In this document: piece after piece, positions 23,698 through 34,238 of the stretch | How the letters are laid out: every line of letters starts with the position of its first letter | Numbering within the stretch: the first letter of the stretch is position 1 | Assembly (NCBI GenBank): GCA_030533445.1 | Contig: CM060075.1 | Location: 33,495,196 to 33,559,195 of the forward strand | DNA from: Cyprinodon diabolis | Taxonomy: Eukaryota; Chordata; Actinopteri; Cyprinodontiformes; Cyprinodontidae | Direction: 5' to 3' | Length of the DNA stretch: 64,000 nt | Position numbers and translations under genes: made by a program | Notes under the pieces: model-generated | Told to the model about the DNA's origin: nothing | Database searches by the model: none | What the model saw: the letters and a program-made list of their open reading frames with translations, nothing else

Positions 23698-25149
23698 GTA
23701 TGAATAGTTGCTCATGACTGCCTCATGTCCACTGCCCTGCAACCACTCCACCAGACACAATCAGACCAGTCAGATGCTTAGTTTAATGAAGTACCAGTCA
23801 ACCATGATCGTCCATCAATTAAGGTCGGTAGGGGAAGAATCTTTCAAAGCTCAGTGTGGAAAAGAGTTTATGAGGTTTTCACTGCCTGAGGTGCTTAAAC
23901 CTGGATGGGAAAAGGAAAAGAAACAATTAAAGAGGTTTGGATGGATAATAAACTCTAATGAAATTCATTTAAATCAGGTGGGTATCAGACAGTTCTATTA
24001 TATGTGATGATATATGCGGGCACATGCTTATAAAAATGGAAAAATGGCCAAAAATAGAGTCAAGCACATTTTCCCAAAGTAAGAGTTGTAGTATGATCCA
24101 GTTGATATTATCTGTTTCTTACATGTTTGGTGGCTCTATAATGATCTTTAGTGTAGTGAGTGCTCATTTTATACTTATTCTAATAATAAAAAAAGGGAAA
24201 AGTGGAGGTATTACTAATCTAAATAATAAAACCTCAATATTAAGAACACCTTGAAATATTTTAGATTTATAGAGCAGTTATTTTTAAAGGATTTCTTTTC
24301 TATCCCATTCCTAGCAAAAGGGACTTTAATGAATGTTTTGTCATTTAAGCTTTGGGGAATTCCTCAAAAAAAATATACTGCATTATTTTCCAATCCAATA
24401 ACTGTGGTATTAAAGATGTGAAATCAGATACACATTAAATTAATTTGATAATAATCCACCTCTCCTTGGTGACGCTGTTGAATATTTCTCTATGATTATT
24501 TATCTGGTCTGCAACTTGCAGACAGTCCCTAAGCATTTGCGAACCAGCACTCTACAAAGACTCCAATGCAATTCTCCCAGCGCGATGGGAGACTCGTCTT
24601 GAGGAAACTACGGTTGTGGCTCACTGTCTGCCTTACTCCGGTTATGGAGAGATGTTGGGTTTGTTGAAGAAATGATCGGCTGATCAGTTATTAATTCATA
24701 GAAGCCGAATCTGTGAATATGTTTCTAATTTTACCATAGTTTTTAATTTCAGTCCTGAGAGAGACTCTTTTGTTGTTTCGGATAACAACGTATGGCTCCA
24801 TGTCCTTCCTCCAGCTTAATTACACAGCAGCAAGTACTTTTTTCCCTGGGGCAGTTCTTACTGCATTGGCCCTTTTGCCACAATTAAGTAACCACATATG
24901 GTCTCAGAATAGGAACAAACTACCACAAACAAGCCTTTTTTTAATTTCTACTTTAAAGCATTTTTGTTTGTTGTTTTCTGAAATGGAAAATGAAATTCAA
25001 ATAATTTTTTAATTAAGATTTTCCCTTTTTGACAATGGAAAAGAGAAACAGTTTCAATTTTAATTTTTCTTTTTTTTTCATTTTAAAACAAAAAATTAGT
25101 TTTCCTTTGTTTTTGTTTTTTTTATTCCCGTTTCTGAAATGAAAATCCA
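23698..25149 (+). other. Unassigned region with a protein-like open segment
   Basis: No gene recognised. A plus-strand frame at about 24499-24818 is open except for one TGA near 24675. It has balanced composition, with stretches such as 'ALYKDSNAILPARWETRLEE' and 'TIVFNFSPERDSFVVSDNN'. I do not know the protein. It could be a transposable-element relic or a lost exon. The frame 23708-24007 is lysine-rich and unrecognised. Confidence 0.35.
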
Positions 25150-25164
25150 ATGACCAAAGGATAC

Positions 25165-25425
25165 ACAGACCGAAAAGACACATGAGAAGCAAAGTAACAA
25201 CGAGAAAAAAGCACTGAGGAACTGCAGTGTATATATGGAAGCCAGAACAAAGACTGGGGAAATCAGCTAACAGGGAGCAGGTGTGGATAGAAGCAACTAA
25301 AAACTAGGGGAGAGGAGACTGGCACAAGGGGGCAACAGAGGGCAACACATAAACACAACACTGCTTAAAGAGAACTAGCAAACAACTACTACGAAACAAA
25401 AAGAAAAAGGCAGAACAACAACTAC
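25165..25425 (-). repeat. LTR-like repeat, family C copy 1
   Basis: Alignable by eye with 58975-59225: shared 'gcactgag.gactgcag', a TATA-like 'gtatatatgg' region, 'gggagcaggtgtgg' and 'acaagggggcaacagag'. The composition and the TATA-like site suggest a solo LTR in minus orientation. The ends are not defined. Confidence 0.5.
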
Positions 25426-25440
25426 ATCATGCACCGGCAC

Positions 25441-25645
25441 AAATTGGTGGCCTAGTGGTTAGGGAAAAGGGCTTGAAATCCTGAGATTGTGAGTTCGCAA
25501 CCGTTACCCACAGACTCCCACTCTGGCTCTTTCAGCAAAACCTTTAACCCCCGATTGCGTCCCCTGATGGCAGCCCACTGATCCCCAAAGGAGTTAAATT
25601 TGGATATAAAGTTCTCCAATGTGAGATCAATAAAGTTCAATTATT
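25441..25645 (+). repeat. tRNA-derived SINE
   Basis: The 5' part resembles a Pol III promoter: A-box-like 'tggcctagtggttag' near 25447 and B-box-like 'gagttcgcaacc' near 25491. The body and tail, 'tggcagcccactgatcccc', 'ggagttaaattt' and 'gatcaataaagttcaatt', match a common teleost SINE that ends in an ATCAATAAAGT tail. It is a retroposed copy, not a tRNA gene. Confidence 0.82.
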
Positions 25646-27578
25646 ATAAACAAACAGCTGTAATGCATAGATAGAACTTATGTTCTAATGCATTGCCAAA
25701 CAACATTATCATGAAGCTATACATTTTTTTTGAAAGATTTGACGTCTTTTTTGCTTTATATAAATTTCACTCTGATGTACTTCCAGCACTGTGGTTTGTT
25801 GTAAGATATTATTTTGATTTTACTTTGCAAAACAGTCCCCAGTTCAGAAAATAACAGTTTGCACACAGCTTGAACCACAAAATAGACTCTGATAAACAGT
25901 AAAGTCAAAAAGCTGAAAGATAGGGAAATGGATGAAACACAGTGAAAAAACTGGATGAGATTAGACAGGATGGATAAAAGGTCGACAGTAGAGAGAAAGA
26001 CAGAAGAGATAAGGGATGAAGGCTGAGAATAGAAAGAGAGACCGATGAAAGGGGGTTGACAGCATGGACAGAGAGATGGAAAAGTGAAATGAGGGGAATA
26101 AGAATAAGAAAAATGGCTGTGATCTATATGGGGAGGAAAACTTAATGGGTTAAAACTGGGGGAAAATAGTGGGAGAGGAGATTTAAACAGTCTGCAACAA
26201 ATTTGCACACATCCATGAATGCAGAAGTGTTTGTTGAGGTGTTTTTCGATGACTGGAAAGGCTGAACCGGGCAGTAAGTGTCTGGCAGATTGAGCATTCA
26301 GTGCCAGCTACTTACGGTTACCTATTCACAAATCTGTACATTTAGTAACAGAGGTTCAGTTCATGAGTCACAGATACTCACCTGGCAACCTAAATCAGGC
26401 CCTTTGGGTTCTTATCTTCAAAAGTAAAGCAATAGCTTTTTATTTTTCCACACAACTTCAGAGCCAGACACCACAAGGTTTTACATTTGACATATTGATT
26501 GCTATGTACTGAAAAGAGAATGACGTGAAAATACCAAGGCATATAAAGTTCTTATTGGGGATTGGGAGTGGTGTCAGCTTGTGTCTCATCTTTAGTTGTA
26601 TGGAAAATTAGTTGTGTGGATTGACAAATGCTTGGAAACTGTTTTGGAGACTTTTTTGAATAGCTGCAGACTACCAGATTAACTCAAACTATACCTGGTG
26701 ATTTATACGTGTTACATTGTGCCAGGCTCTGAGGAAGATCCAGAGTTGGACAACATTGGTTAAAATGGTCAAAGACAACCCTGGTAATTCCAGTTCCTAT
26801 TTGACAACTGAAAAAAAAAACTGTAACACCAATGTTTCTGTTCTCTGAGAGGCAAGTTTTACAAGAGGTTCCTGATCTAAAACAGATACCACAAGCCTCT
26901 GCTGAAACTTGCAGTTGTCCAAACGGAAAAGACAAATCTTCAGAAAACACACAGATTGAGCTCTTTGGAATGAGTGACAAGAAAGATGTCTAGAGTCAAG
27001 GTAAGGCTACAACATCTGAGAACACTAATCCATACCTACAGACTGGTGGTGGTAGCAATCCCACATTGCCTTACTACCCAGGATATTGTATACAATCACC
27101 TATACTACTGCTGAAGAGCACAGTAGAGCAAAAATGTCAAAAATTCCATGCAATGTAAAAAATAAATAAATAAAAAGAACAATTTCCTAAACATATTATT
27201 GAGACCTTAACCCATCTCCAGACAGTGCAAGAAAACCCTTAATTCTGTCTCAACCCCGTAACTTTCAAACTTGTTTTGGTGGATCTAGAGGTGTACCCCA
27301 GTTAATTATAGGGAAAGCCATCCCCAACTAACTTCTGTTTCCATCTTGGGGTATTCTCCCAGTTGGATGTGGTTGCAAAAAAAAAAAAAACAAGGAAAAA
27401 CATCCACAAGGTATAGTGATCATATGGTAATAAGACTTCAAAGACACATTTTTATACAAAAGAGCAGCACATTCCCAGGGTACCTTATGTATTTCTAAGG
27501 GTGAACCTAGCCAGCCCCCAAGAGCCAGCTCATATTATAGAAGCTTGTATCCACGAAGTGAATGTCCTGAATTGCACA
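25646..27578. other. Unannotated; purine-rich tract
   Basis: No gene recognised. 25900-26180 is purine-rich on the plus strand. The minus-strand open frame 26684-26980 has no recognisable domain. Confidence 0.4.
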
Positions 27579-27624
27579 CAATATTACAGTATTTGCCCTA
27601 TTTTGGGCAAATACTGTAATATTG
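27579..27624. repeat. 20-bp perfect hairpin with 6-nt loop
   Basis: The left arm starts at 27579 and ends '...cagtatttgccc' (27598). The loop is tatttt. The right arm runs 27605-27624, beginning 'gggcaaatactg'. All 20 pairs are Watson-Crick. Possible origins are a palindromic MITE core, a pre-miRNA-like hairpin or a chance cruciform. Flanking pairing beyond 20 bp is lost. Confidence 0.75.
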
Positions 27625-27735
27625 AGGGTTGGTAGGGAAAGAAAAAAGTAAGATATTTTTTATAAAGTTTGGTCTACTACCAAATTTGTAGATTTTTTTT
27701 TTTTTGTAAACTCAAACAACCCCTGATAAAAATAA

Positions 27736-27740
<5 letters not shown>

Positions 27741-27798
<58 letters not shown>
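27741..27798. repeat. (TA)n microsatellite
   Basis: 58 bp of uninterrupted TA. Confidence 0.98.
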
Positions 27799-27802
<4 letters not shown>

Positions 27803-27849
27803 CAACATATTTTGACAGTCAGGATAATGACTCCCTCCTGCCAACAACT

Positions 27850-28275
27850 ACAGCATGAGCTGGAGTCGTGAGCAGCCAATGCAAAGTGGTTAGGATGAAG
27901 TTCAACTCCCTCAAATCAGAGTCAATGGATCGGACACAAGCGGCTTAACAGGCTTCATAGTTAGGGTGGCCGGTCACTCCCTAAGAGATTCCAAGAGAGA
28001 CTTTCAGAAGAGCTGTTTCTTCTCCCCATGGAGAGGAGTCAGCTGAGGTGGCATGGACATCTGTTTAGGATGCCCCCTTGGACACTTCCCTCAAGAGGTG
28101 TTCCATGCATGTCCCAATGAAAGGAGGCCTAGGGATGGCCCAGGAGATTCTTGAGGCACTATTTCTCCCTCCAAAATGACTCAGGTTCCCTGAGAGGAGA
28201 TGGAAGAGATGTCTGGAGAGATTCTGAGCATCTCTACTAAGACTACTGACCCTGCGAACCCTGCTCCTGGTTGTT
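27850..28275 (+). pseudogene. LINE 3'-end relic
   Basis: Plus-strand sequence preserves the C-terminal tail of a common fish LINE ORF2: 'agggtggccggtcactccct', 'gaggagtcagctgaggtgg', 'ggatgcccccttggac' and 'ggtgttccatgcatgtccc'. It then reaches the final coding block near 28200-28260. Multiple indels break the frame. The clade is not certain. A shorter minus-strand copy lies at 16670-16845. Confidence 0.72.
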
Positions 28276-31200
28276 TCTCTCCAAACAATTGTGAAACAGA
28301 AGCCAAGCAGAGATTGACTAAAAGACAAAAAAATGCTATGAAAATTTTTATGAGAAAACCCCCCAAAAAACAGTATTAAGCATTCTGGGACTAAGGCTCT
28401 TGACAAATGCACACAATTTGGGGATGGAATTGAGCTGAATGGAGAAACACTCAAGGAAGCAGTTATTCTGCTGGTGCACCTGCTCCCACTGTATGTTCAT
28501 ATATAAATAGGCATAAACAAAGCAAATTGTGCATGCCTATGGGGAGACAGAACCATCACCCAATTCTTAACAGAGCTGAATAGAAGGATATTAGGAAAAA
28601 CTAGAGGCAAATGAGAAACGTGCCACCAAATGCAACCTTGTACGGGAGTGCACAAAGAAGTGCAAGCAGGTGATGCTGTGATTGATTTATATATAGATTC
28701 TTGGTTGTGTCTGAGCTGTTGGAGCGATTGACTGCAATGTTGCAACACAGCTGGGAGCAGAGAGGGAGAGGAACAGGTGATAACAGTGCTTCTATCAAGT
28801 TGCTTTTATAGAAGATAGAGGGCATGAAAGACAGATAAGTCTAGAGGAAGAGAAACAGGCAGAGCAATTAGAGTTATAGAGATGGTAGATGGGGAACCAA
28901 TTAGTGAAATTAGACAGGAAGAATACCATGAATTGATGCCAAAATAAATGATTTTTTCTTTTATGAATTTAGCAGAGCTCTGAAAAGTTCTAAATGATCA
29001 GTTTGAGGTCTTGATGAAAACTGTAATAGATTTGTACGTTTTAATGTGTTGCCTTATGTAGAAATTGCAACAGTTATATTTCAAAAATCGCATTTAACAT
29101 GTAGAAGTTTACACTTCCATCCTTTTCTGCCAAAAATCAATGAGGAAAGCTAAAGTATTCTAATGAGAAGGGATTCAAAGGTGTTGCAATAACCATGATG
29201 TCCTTTTACTCACCAACTCAAACATTCCCCCGATAGCAGCCTCTTAAGAGCAATGGAATAATTACTCCACACCTCAACAACATACTTTTCCAGAGAGATT
29301 CTTTTTAAATTGATGTATACTATTTTATTAAACTTTAACAATTTCAAACCTTTCCTCAGCTTTGATTCTATAACACAAAATTAAGAGCAGAGATTGATAA
29401 TCTGGATCCAGAAAGTAACAAAGCTACCTAGTTGTCCTTCATCCTGGTCGCATAACTGGGTGACTAGCCCCAAGTCTGTGTTGTGGAGCTGAACATGGAA
29501 ATGGTTGAAACCAATCTCTGTACAGGCTTTTAACTCTGGACCTGGATTATCCATCTCTGAAGTAGATTAAACAGAAGCAGATTATCATCAGCTACAGTTG
29601 ATACCAAGTTTTGCCATTTCATTTTGTGTCTGTGAGTGTCGTTTAACTGTGTACAATGGCTGAAGGAAATTTTTTTTCATGTTAAAATTGGTAAAGGTCA
29701 ACTGCTTTGACATGGTAATCTTGTGAGAAATGAAAAAAATGAACACTTTTTAACTAGAACATGCTGAAACATGTCAGTGTTAATGCAAGGTTTTTCAAAA
29801 ACATTCATTTAACACCTGATGTAGTAGATGCAATTTGGATGTCCAGTGGATGGGGTAAGATTCATGTAATTAACATGTCAGCACGATATATGAGGAGTTT
29901 CCATATCGTCAGTCTCATACTGTCACAATAAAGCTGCTCTCTGCCAGTAAAACAGTTTTCAGGCTGGACCTTTCTAGGTTTTAGTAGCTGATTTAACTTA
30001 GGCTTTTTCTGGCATTGTTTATGGGCCAAGTTAACAGTTTTAACATCCCAGTAAAAGTTTTAAAAATAGCCAAATCTATAATATGTGGAAAAAAAAACAT
30101 AAGACATAAGTGATCATTGAGTGAGACTAAGCATAAATGCACAACACATGTTTCAGATTGTCAGTGTCATTGTCATAAACCCTGTTCTTTCTGTCACACA
30201 ATTATGAACGAGCTTGAGAAGGGCGTGCCATAAAATATTATTAGATATATCAGAAAATAAAAGAAACAAGGTAAGGAGCTGAAGGACAAGGAAGAGAAGA
30301 ACAGAAGGGAAGTATACATGGAAATAGGGGATAACAGAAGAAGGGATAGAGGGATATAAACAAAGGATGGACATATATAGAGAGGTGGGACAACTATTAG
30401 ACAACATTTATTGAATAAATTCTGGAAATAAACACACTTTTCTTTTTCTACGCTTTGAAAGAACTGAAATCAGATTCCAACCATTCTGGTTTTGTTTTTT
30501 CCTATGTGATATTTCAGATCACATAGGTGCATACAAACCATGATCACTTGAATCTTGTTCAGATAAGAGAAAATCAACCAAGTTCTTGTTGCTTTTCCCC
30601 AATCAAGGTCCAGAACAGTTTGAGACGATATAATCCCATCCAAAATCAGCGCGGTTCAAAGTGTGGGGTATAAAAACGAATCTGACAGCAGATAAAAGAA
30701 ACCAACCAAACAAACGGCAACAAGAGGGAACAGAGATATTATAGAACCACTGTCCCTGAGGTGAACAACAAAAAGATGAATGCTTCATGGAGAAAATGGA
30801 ACATGAAACAAGAGATAGAACAAATATAGCTCCCCCCTCTCTCTGGGGTGGTGCATTTACAAGTTTGTGCATATGTATAAGGGATGGGTGAGTGTTTGGC
30901 TTCAACAAAGTCTGCTTTTCTCTGGATGTGTGAGTGAAGTCCCTGCTGTACTGTGCTGTGTGCCAACAGCATACTGGTACAAAGGCCTGCAGAGGAAGTT
31001 TCAAATAAAAAAAAAGAGTTTGAAGGGAAAAACGAGGAAAAAAGGAAGAGCTTTGGAGAAAGAGGGAGCAGAGGAGGGTTTGGCCTTCCTCCGTGGGTCC
31101 TGCTATCTCCAGTGAGCAGCACTGAGCCTCAGTAGACCACAGAGAAAGAAAAGATGGACGGAAAGGAAACACTGGGCGCAGCGGATGAGAAATGTCTTCG

Positions 31201-32149
31201 GCTTTGCTGGCTGGCTATCAGGCACCTGCCTCTGACTCACTAATCTGCAGCCTTCCTCTCTGTCCAACGGGGAAGGAAGCAGTTCTTGTAGGAAGGGGGG
31301 ATGTTTTTTTTTAGAAAGACAACTCTGGAAAAAGATGTGTGGTTTCCAGGTAATGTTTGAGGGCTGAGCAGAGGATTCTGACTGGTCTCAGATGGAGAGA
31401 AATGCCTCCTACATCCACATCACAGCAGAGTGCACCCTCCACCTGAGTGTCATATGGTGATGGCATGTATTTTTCAAAGTAGTGCAGATACTCCACTTTC
31501 AATTTCGGCCAGGGTACCACTTCTGTCTCAATCTATTGCTCCATGTCTTCAGAGAGCCTCAATGTTTTCAAAGAACTACAAACGTTCTCCCGCTCTGTGG
31601 CTCTAAATTTTTGCTCTATATTTTCTTCTCACAATAAAAGCAAGAACACCCCACTTCTTTTTACAGCTTCTTCTTCTGTAAGGCACATTACTCCAGGACC
31701 AAGCTCTTTCTTTAAGCTTGTTCAAGACGTGGGCTCAATTTTCTGTCTTTTTTAGCCACCCTGTACAGAGAGGTATATGTTTCTCTTATCTCCAATACAC
31801 CCTTAGCTTTATTACATTTTCACTTGTTAAAACCATAAAAAATTACCATATTGTGTTAAGATTTTAGGTGACATCAAAACATAGTACATGGTTTAAAAAT
31901 CTGAAAATAATGTTTGTAATGTCACAGACCTGGTAAAGAGAACATTAACTGGTGAAGCAGTTTACAGGCCCATGGTAAATCCCTAGTAGCTACAGAGTGA
32001 AAGATTCTGATCAGCCATTAGCAGAATAAAAGTTTTTTTCTTCATTTATTTATTTATTAAAAACATATTTTTCAAGGGAGTCCTGGCAGAGAGGCGGTAA
32101 CACATATTGTTCATGCCAAATCTCAATCAGCACCACGTCCATCTAATCT
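28276..32149. other. Unannotated sequence
   Basis: No gene or repeat I can support. 30230-30390 is purine-rich on the plus strand. The perfect inverted repeat at 30501-30527 lies here. A 30-codon frame beginning ATGGACGG at about 31153 has a fair start context but no recognisable product. A leader exon is possible but unsupported. Confidence 0.4.
30501..30527. repeat. 10-bp inverted repeat
   Basis: Arms cctatgtgat and atcacatagg are separated by 7 bases (atttcag). Confidence 0.6.
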
Positions 32150-32526
32150 CTCATTCTGATCTTGTATTCTGATCATGGATGAAGGAGCAGCAGCACTTGT
32201 AAGAATAGAATTTGGAGTGTTGAGAAGGCCTGGCTCTTAATCTCCACTCTAATTCATCACAAGGATGCTCTTTTGGGGTCTGGTCAGGACTAGGCTAGTC
32301 AAGTTTCTACACACAAAACTCTACCATCCATGTCTTTATGGACCTTGCTTTGTGCACTGGAGCAAAGTCATGTTGAAAGGGCCAGCTCCAAACTCCCAAA
32401 AAAATTGGGAGCATGGAAGTGTCCAAAATGTTTTGGTACATTGAAATATTCACAATTCCTTTTACTGGAACTAAGGGGCCAGACCCAGCTCCTGAGAAAC
32501 AAACCCACACCATTATCCATTCTCCA

Positions 32527-32531
32527 CCATC
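32527..32531. repeat. Target-site duplication, left copy (ccatc)
   Basis: Identical to 37302-37306 and directly abuts the TG end of the left LTR. A 5-bp duplication is typical of Ty3/Gypsy integrases. Confidence 0.88.
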
Positions 32532-33455
32532 TGTCATGATTGGGTTTCTGAGAGTAAAGCCCAAGATGCAGAACACACACGGAGACACAGGTAAAAGTCC
32601 AAAGAGTTTATTAAATGACACAAGCACATGGATAATTAACTGGAACAGTTCAGGCAGGGGGCTGGTTCACTGGGGTCTGAACAAGGAATGGAAGATGGCT
32701 GGTAGCTGAGTTCATGTGAGGCTAAGCATCTAGCTTAGGCTTAGCCTGGCAGTCCTGGGTTTGAGCTTCCAGCTCACTGCAGAGAACAACAGGGGAAAAC
32801 ACGAAGGATTTTTCAGGCTGAGCTTCCAGATCACCGCAGAGAACTACAGGGGAATTTCCACATGGGAACCTCTAGGGAAACTCCACAAAGAAGTCGTCAG
32901 GTTTCATCCACGTAGGAAATCTTCAGGTAGGCTCACCAGGGCAGATTAGCAGGTTAGACTTTCCAAGAGCTTCAGGCTTGAGACTGGTTTCCTGTGATGC
33001 AGCTCTCCCAGAGCTGCAGACCAGAGACTGGGTTCCAGTGAGGGTGCTCTTCCTGAGCTTCACGAGGAGACAGGTGGTTAAGCTCATCCAGAGCTTCACG
33101 AGGAGACAGGATTCCTGTGAGGCACAGATGAAGGAGAGAGTTGAATCTGATCTCAACCTAGAGACAACCAAGACTCAATCTAAAACAGAAGGCTCAGGAA
33201 GCTAACCAACTAAGATCAACACTGCGGCGTGGAAGCAAGGTCTGGCAGGAGCTTATAAAGTGGAGGTCTCCTGATGAGTACATGGAAATCAGGTGTGCTG
33301 GAAGGTTCCAGCTCCAGAAGACCCACGGCGCACTCTGCTGGAAGCAGAGGGTAATCTCCAGATCCCAACAGTAACTCCAGCCCTAAGGAAAAAATAACAA
33401 AGAGCAGAAGAGGATCCTCGGCGCCCTCTGGTGGGCAAGCCTGAGGATCCCAACA
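32532..33455 (-). repeat. 3' LTR of the gag-only retrotransposon
   Basis: 924 bp, TG...CA ends. Read on the minus strand it begins tgttgggatcc and ends cccaatcatgaca. It includes a TATA box (cttataaag in plus, near 33250), the AATAAA signal (plus 'tttattaaa', near 32608) and an internal 19-bp direct repeat ('agcttcacgaggagacagg'). It carries 11 bp ('aggggaaaaca' region, near 32792) absent from the other LTR. Confidence 0.95.
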
Positions 33456-33469
33456 GAGCCCCCCCCTCA
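33456..33469 (-). promoter_or_regulatory. Polypurine tract
   Basis: In minus orientation the bases just before the 3' LTR read tgaggggggggctc, a near-pure purine run directly abutting the LTR. This is where plus-strand DNA synthesis is primed in LTR elements. Confidence 0.85.
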
Positions 33470-33509
33470 AGGGCGGATTCCAGACGCCCCCTGAAAAAGT
33501 CCAAAAAAA

Positions 33510-33760
33510 AACAAAACAACAACAACCCACCCAGGGTGGGCGGAGGGCGCGTTAAGGCAAGGAGGGCCAGGAACAAAAAACAAAGTCCAGAAAACAAAAA
33601 ACAACCCACCCAGGGCGGGCGGAGGGGGCACTAGGGCGAGGAGGGCCAGGAACAACAAAAAACAGAGTCCAGAAAACAAAAAACAACCCACCCAGAGTGG
33701 GCGAAGGGGAAAACAGGCCAGGAGGGCAAAAACAAAAACAGTCCAGAACAGAAAACGATC
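33510..33760. repeat. ~80-bp minisatellite, three units
   Basis: Three imperfect units, each starting near 'acaacccacccagggtggg' (about 33521, 33601, 33685) and running through 'ggaggccaggaacaa'-like sequence. It lies between gag and the polypurine tract, where pol would normally be. Confidence 0.82.
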
Positions 33761-33814
33761 CACTTACGGTGGATGAAAACAACAGAAAACCCCGAAAATT
33801 TCTTGGGCAACGTC

Positions 33815-34230
33815 TCAGGTGGCCGGTCGTGGGACCGGCAGCGGGACAGAGTCTCAGGTGGCCGGCCGAGGGACCGGCAGCGGGACAGAGTCTCAGGTGG
33901 TCGGCCGAAGGATCGGCAGCGGGACAGAGTCTCAGGTGGCCTGCCGTGGGGCCGACAGTGGGGCCGGAGGCGAAGCAAATGCTCAGGAGGTCGAACGTTG
34001 GGACGGAGGCGAGACCGATTCTCAGGGGGCCTACCGCTGGGCCGGAGGCGAGACAGATGCTCAGGAGGCCGACCGCAGGGCTGGAGACGAAGCAGCGTCT
34101 TAGGGGGACCACCGCCGGGCCGGAGGCATGGCAGAGGTTCTGGAGGCCGGCCGAGGATCCGGCAACGGAGCAGAGTCTTAGGTGGCCGGCCGCGGGGCCA
34201 GAGGCGAAGCAGCTTCTCAGGAGGATGACG
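33815..34230. repeat. ~39-bp minisatellite downstream of gag
   Basis: About ten imperfect units of the form 'gtctcaggtggccggccgag' plus 'ggaccggcagcgggacaga'. Open frames through it on both strands are composition effects. In minus sense the 13-aa period reads AAGPSAGHLRLCP-like, but this is after the gag stop and there is no evidence that it is translated. Confidence 0.85.
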
Positions 34231-34238
34231 CCCAACCT

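Noticed and set aside
25441..25520. tRNA gene
   Set aside because: A- and B-box-like words are present but no cloverleaf can be formed, and the sequence continues into a typical SINE body and tail.
30739..31172. Overlapping minus-strand frames of 127 and 189 aa
   Set aside because: Two frames open at once, Ser/Phe/Leu-rich, no domain; complement of purine-rich sequence.
31153..31245. First coding exon of a host gene (ATGGACGGAAAG...)
   Set aside because: Only about 30 codons, no recognised product, no clear donor site; left as unsupported.
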